Shown here: in pieces, positions 60,918 through 64,000 of the stretch | Layout: each line of letters opens with the position of its first letter | Position numbering within the stretch: the first letter of the stretch is position 1 | Source of the DNA: Cladocopium goreaui | Lineage: Eukaryota > Sar > Dinophyceae > Suessiales > Symbiodiniaceae | Assembly (NCBI GenBank): GCA_947184155.2 | Contig: CAMXCT020000277.1 | Span: forward strand, 1 to 64,000 | Direction of reading: 5' to 3' | Length of the DNA stretch: 64,000 nt | Notes under the pieces: model-generated | The model's input: the letters and a program-made list of their open reading frames with translations, nothing else | Told to the model about the DNA's origin: nothing | Databases searched by the model: none | Program-made: the position numbers and the translations under genes

Positions 60918-61065
60918 CTACTATGGGGGTACGCCCAAGCGTCACCGCAAAACTGCCTGTTTTGAGACCCTGGTTTTGGAACCTCATTTTGCTCAATCTT
61001 GCGGCCTTTTCTTGCTACTTATTTATTGCCTTCTTGGTTGGCGGACCTCGCTGCAACGCCTCAAG
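60918..61065 (+). repeat. Direct copy of the outer palindrome arm
   Basis: Matches 63853-64000 base for base as far as I can see (148 bp to the window end), from ctactatgggggtacgcc to ctgcaacgcctcaag. Confidence 0.9.
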
Positions 61066-61146
61066 GTGCTGCGCATGTGTTGGTCAAGTCGTGGTTTGCC
61101 GCGCCTCTTCCTTGCACCTTTCAATGCTTCGTCAGAAAAGTGAAAA

Positions 61147-61335
61147 ATGCCCATAGAAGATAAACATTTTGTGCTGGCTCCCAGTCCAACAGTTTTACTT
61201 GGTTTCTGTGAGGCTTCTAGTGTAGTTTCGGTTGCAAGCAGTTGGTGGGTTGCTGCAGCAGGTTTTGTTGTTGTCTGTTGTCTTGCAGCGATATCGCTCA
61301 TGTGGCTCTTGGGCGTGTCCTGGTGGGTTAGTTAG
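61147..61335 (+). CDS. Short hydrophobic ORF
   Basis: 62 residues from the ATG at 61147, with a long hydrophobic run (SSWWVAAAGFVVVCCLAAISLMWLLGV) able to span a membrane. No homology recognised; it could be chance. Confidence 0.2.
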   Translation: MPIEDKHFVLAPSPTVLLGFCEASSVVSVASSWWVAAAGFVVVCCLAAISLMWLLGVSWWVS

Positions 61336-61601
61336 TGGCTGGACACGTGTTGGGGTCGCATTTGGGGGTGCCTTGCGGGTTGGATCTGAAATCTCAAAGT
61401 CTTGTGATTGAAAGCTTTTCTGTCGGGAGTCGGGCGGTACTGAGTGCTTGGAGAAGCTTTTGATGTTTCGCGACCAGCAAAAAAGTCGTCAACGTTTCGC
61501 TTGCTTTTCTTCGCACGGTTCTATGGCTGTCTGTGACATTCACAGTGTTTGGGCGGTTTTGCTGGTAATTTTGAATAAGGTAGAAGTTTGTCCACTATTT
61601 G

Positions 61602-61878
61602 CAGCGTTGCGTGTGTTTTGTCATACGCAACACATACGCAACATGCACGCAACATGGCGTGTTGCGCGGCCACGCAACGCTGTAATTTACGATGTTTCGC
61701 GCTTCTTCCGCTCACGGGATGTAAAAAAGGTAGAACTTCATTTAAAAGACTGGCTGTCCCGAAAATGCGCGGAAAAAGCGCGAAACATCGTAAATTACAG
61801 CGTTGCGTGGCCGCGCAACACGCCATGTTGCGTGCATGTTGCGTATGTGTTGCGCATGACCAAACCCACGCAACGCTG
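61602..61878. repeat. 277-bp hairpin with about 110-bp arms
   Basis: Exact mirror symmetry about 61740: cagcgttgcg at 61602 pairs with cgcaacgctg ending at 61878, and tgtaatttacgatgtttcgcgc (61681-61702) pairs with 61778-61799. Arms have few mismatches. The arms themselves are rich in repeated gcgttgcg/cgcaacgc words. A nonautonomous foldback transposon is likely. Confidence 0.85.
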
Positions 61879-63011
61879 TGAGGGGTGCAAAAAATTGAAA
61901 TGTCTGCGAACATTGTCACATTTTCCCTTGGTCGACGCTTAACAGACGGCAGAACGCCGCAACGGCAGTCTTTACCTTGTATAGTGGCGCAGCACCTTTT
62001 TCTTTTTGCGCGGATGGCAGCTTGGTTCCAGCCACAGTTTCAGCCCGATCTATGTCAATCCGATATCCTTTGCCTTCGGTGCCAACGCTACGATTCTTAT
62101 TAATCGTAGCTTAGGATGGGCGCAGGAGGAGAAGAATGATTAGGATGTGATTCATATAATCTCTGTGAGCTCCGTATGTGCCAAATATGTCCAGTCAGTG
62201 GTGTGCCATATCTTTGCATAGAGGTACATGTGCAAACATTCACTTGTGCTTTCTGTCTGCCGGGCTTTCTGTTGGAAGAGTCTTCGCATCTCAGGCTTGA
62301 AAGTAAGCCTTTGCAAGAGAGGAGAAGGCAAGGGCAAACCCTTCACCCCATAGACTCTTAGCGCTTCCCAATTTATTATCAGAAGCTTGCGGAGGAAGTT
62401 CTTTCCCTGTAGAAATAACCTTGTAGTTTTAATTTGGGCGAAACCTCCTCCGCGTATTTTCCATTGCAAATGCCATGTGATTTTGCGATTGCTCCTCCGC
62501 AAGGGTTCACTCCAAACCTACTCCGCACATGGTTTACAATCAGAACTAGCGCGTTGGTTTGCTGTAAAACTTCCTCCGCTGATGTCCTATGAGTCAGTGG
62601 TTTTGGTTCAAGATGGTAGCGTTCCTTGGCCGTATCTTTCTCGTCCAGCTTCTTCTTCTGATTCTGTCCTGGCTTTAGGTTGCGGCGCCTTGCGCTCTCT
62701 TTTTTCCTTTGCAAATTCCGTGGGCTTCTGCCTGGCTCCCCTTTGACCCCAGCTTGGCAATGTTGAGAACGCGCGTAGGAAGAGAAATCCTTGTATGCTC
62801 TGCTTCCTCCCTTGCAAATCAACATTGCTTGAAAGGGGCACGGGGGACGCCAGCATGTTCGCCACGATTCTCAGAATGTCCCCATAGCGAAACTTTGTTC
62901 CCTTGTTTCACTGGCCCGCTGGGCAAATTGCTCCAATGTTACTCCACTGTTTGAACATATGCAGCCCGCAGGTGTTGGACAAACTGGCAATTTCACACTT
63001 TGCATCTTCCA
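61879..63011. other. No recognisable gene
   Basis: Short ORFs only. The word ctccgc/gcggag recurs (62380-62600) without clear periodicity. Confidence 0.35.
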
Positions 63012-64000
63012 ATGAAAGGATGCTTGCAGCGAACTCTGCCACCCAAGGATGCAATAAAGTAGTAAGAAAAGGCCGCAAGATTGAGCAAAATGAGGTTCCA
63101 AAACCAGGGTCTCAAAACAGGCAGTTTTGCGGTGACGCTTGGGCGTACCCCCATAGTAGCAAGCATGCTGTTGATTTTCCCATGCGTGAGACTTGACTGT
63201 GTATCTTCTGCAAGTAAAACATGTCTTGACTATGTTTGGTCTGCGAATGTATTCATGCTCTCTGTTTGAGCAATTTTGCCCGCCCAAGTTTCCCTTCCTT
63301 CCTTGGTTGAAGTTGTTGGTTTGTTGCACAATTGAATCCGATCGCCCAGCAGACCGCTGAATGAAGATCATCTCTACACGTCCTTGTTTGCGTCTCCGTA
63401 CAAATTTCGGGCCCCGGATTGCATTTTGGGGCCTGATTTGGGTCATATTTTGGTCCCTGTTTTGGGTTCCATTTTTGGGCGTGGTTTTGGGGCCCTGGAT
63501 TTTGTTTGTAATTGTAGGGACCCAAAACGGTGCCCAAAAATGGAACCCGAAACTGGGACCAAAATATGACCCAATTCAGGACCCAAAATGCAATTCGGGG
63601 CCCCAAATTTGTACGGAGACACAAACAAGGACGTGTAGAGATGATCTTCATTCAGCGGTCTGCTGGGCGATCGGATTCAATTGTGCAACAAACCAACAAC
63701 TTCAACCAAGGAAGGAAGGGAAACTTGGGCGGGCAAAATTGCTCAAACAGAGAGCATGAATACATTCGCAGACCAAACATAGTCAAGACATGTTTTACTT
63801 GCAGAAGATACACAGTCAAGTCTCACGCATGGGAAAATCAACAGCATGCTTGCTACTATGGGGGTACGCCCAAGCGTCACCGCAAAACTGCCTGTTTTGA
63901 GACCCTGGTTTTGGAACCTCATTTTGCTCAATCTTGCGGCCTTTTCTTGCTACTTATTTATTGCCTTCTTGGTTGGCGGACCTCGCTGCAACGCCTCAAG
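63012..64000. repeat. Large palindrome centred at 63506, at least about 1 kb
   Basis: Paired positions sum to 127012 along the arms (for example 63080-63099 with 63913-63932, and 63361-63380 with 63632-63651), so symmetry holds without indels from the centre to about 63025. Arm divergence is low near the centre and higher at the outer end. The palindrome may continue past the window edge. ORFs in it come as mirrored pairs and are not credited. Confidence 0.92.

Noticed and set aside
63361-63759. Two 132-codon ORFs in the palindrome
   Set aside because: They are mirror images created by the inverted repeat and have no domain support.
1-64000. Dinoflagellate spliced-leader relics, rRNA, tRNA or snRNA genes
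   Set aside because: Looked for by eye; only SINE-embedded tRNA-like boxes were found, no full RNA gene.

Overview
The window looks like repeat-saturated eukaryotic nuclear DNA, most likely from a dinoflagellate (Symbiodiniaceae-like). I infer this from the style of the transposable elements, the lack of any recognisable host gene, long stretches without ORFs, and a 100-N scaffold gap at 42454-42553. No host taxonomic marker was seen, so the assignment is inference.

Layout. 1-1347 is a diverged direct repeat. 1690-2300 is a broken retroelement gag, split by a complete tRNA-type SINE (1901-2076). 3047-4257 carries a second direct-repeat pair in front of a decayed membrane-protein ORF (4286-5165). 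5166-9130 has no supportable gene. 9927-13066 (minus) is a decayed Ty1/Copia integrase-RT-RNase H fragment containing a short SINE with 16-18 bp target duplications.

The centre (about 13590-40808, minus strand) is one Copia-like retrotransposon interrupted twice, each time by a different tyrosine-recombinase (YR, DIRS/PAT-like) retrotransposon. Copia Gag (40763-39308) is cut by YR element 2 (39307-30089). Protease-integrase (30088-28789) is cut off from RT-RNase H by YR element 1 (28788-20076). The Copia reading frame continues across both excised insertions. Each YR element has termini in the order A1-body-B1-A2-B2 (split direct repeats) and encodes, in order, a tyrosine recombinase, a Gag with a Cys/His tail, and a fusion of a methyltransferase-like domain with RT and RNase H. 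Copia itself carries two extra 3' ORFs: a CCHC/proline-rich protein ending in another methyltransferase-like domain, and a small membrane protein with CxxC motifs.

41017-42150 holds a foldback element and a 151-bp tandem repeat. 42557-56943 is a large recent duplication in the order P1-Q1-Q2-P2. P (about 5.1 kb) encodes a CRESS-like HUH Rep endonuclease and a P-loop (SF3-like) helicase in pieces. Q (2047 bp) encodes a coiled-coil/DNA-binding ORF and a DD35D pogo/Tc1-like transposase. P and Q are almost identical between copies.

57589-60055 is a satellite region: about 22 copies of a 55-60 bp unit flanked by two copies of an array built almost entirely of palindromes (CTTAAG, GGTACC, TTCGAA). 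60246-64000 holds a decayed ORF, a 277-bp hairpin, and the start of a near-perfect palindrome of at least 1 kb centred at 63506 whose outer arm also occurs as a direct copy at 60918-61065.

The most novel items are the double nesting, the YR elements with N-terminal methyltransferase-RT fusions, and the Rep plus DDE-transposase P/Q block.
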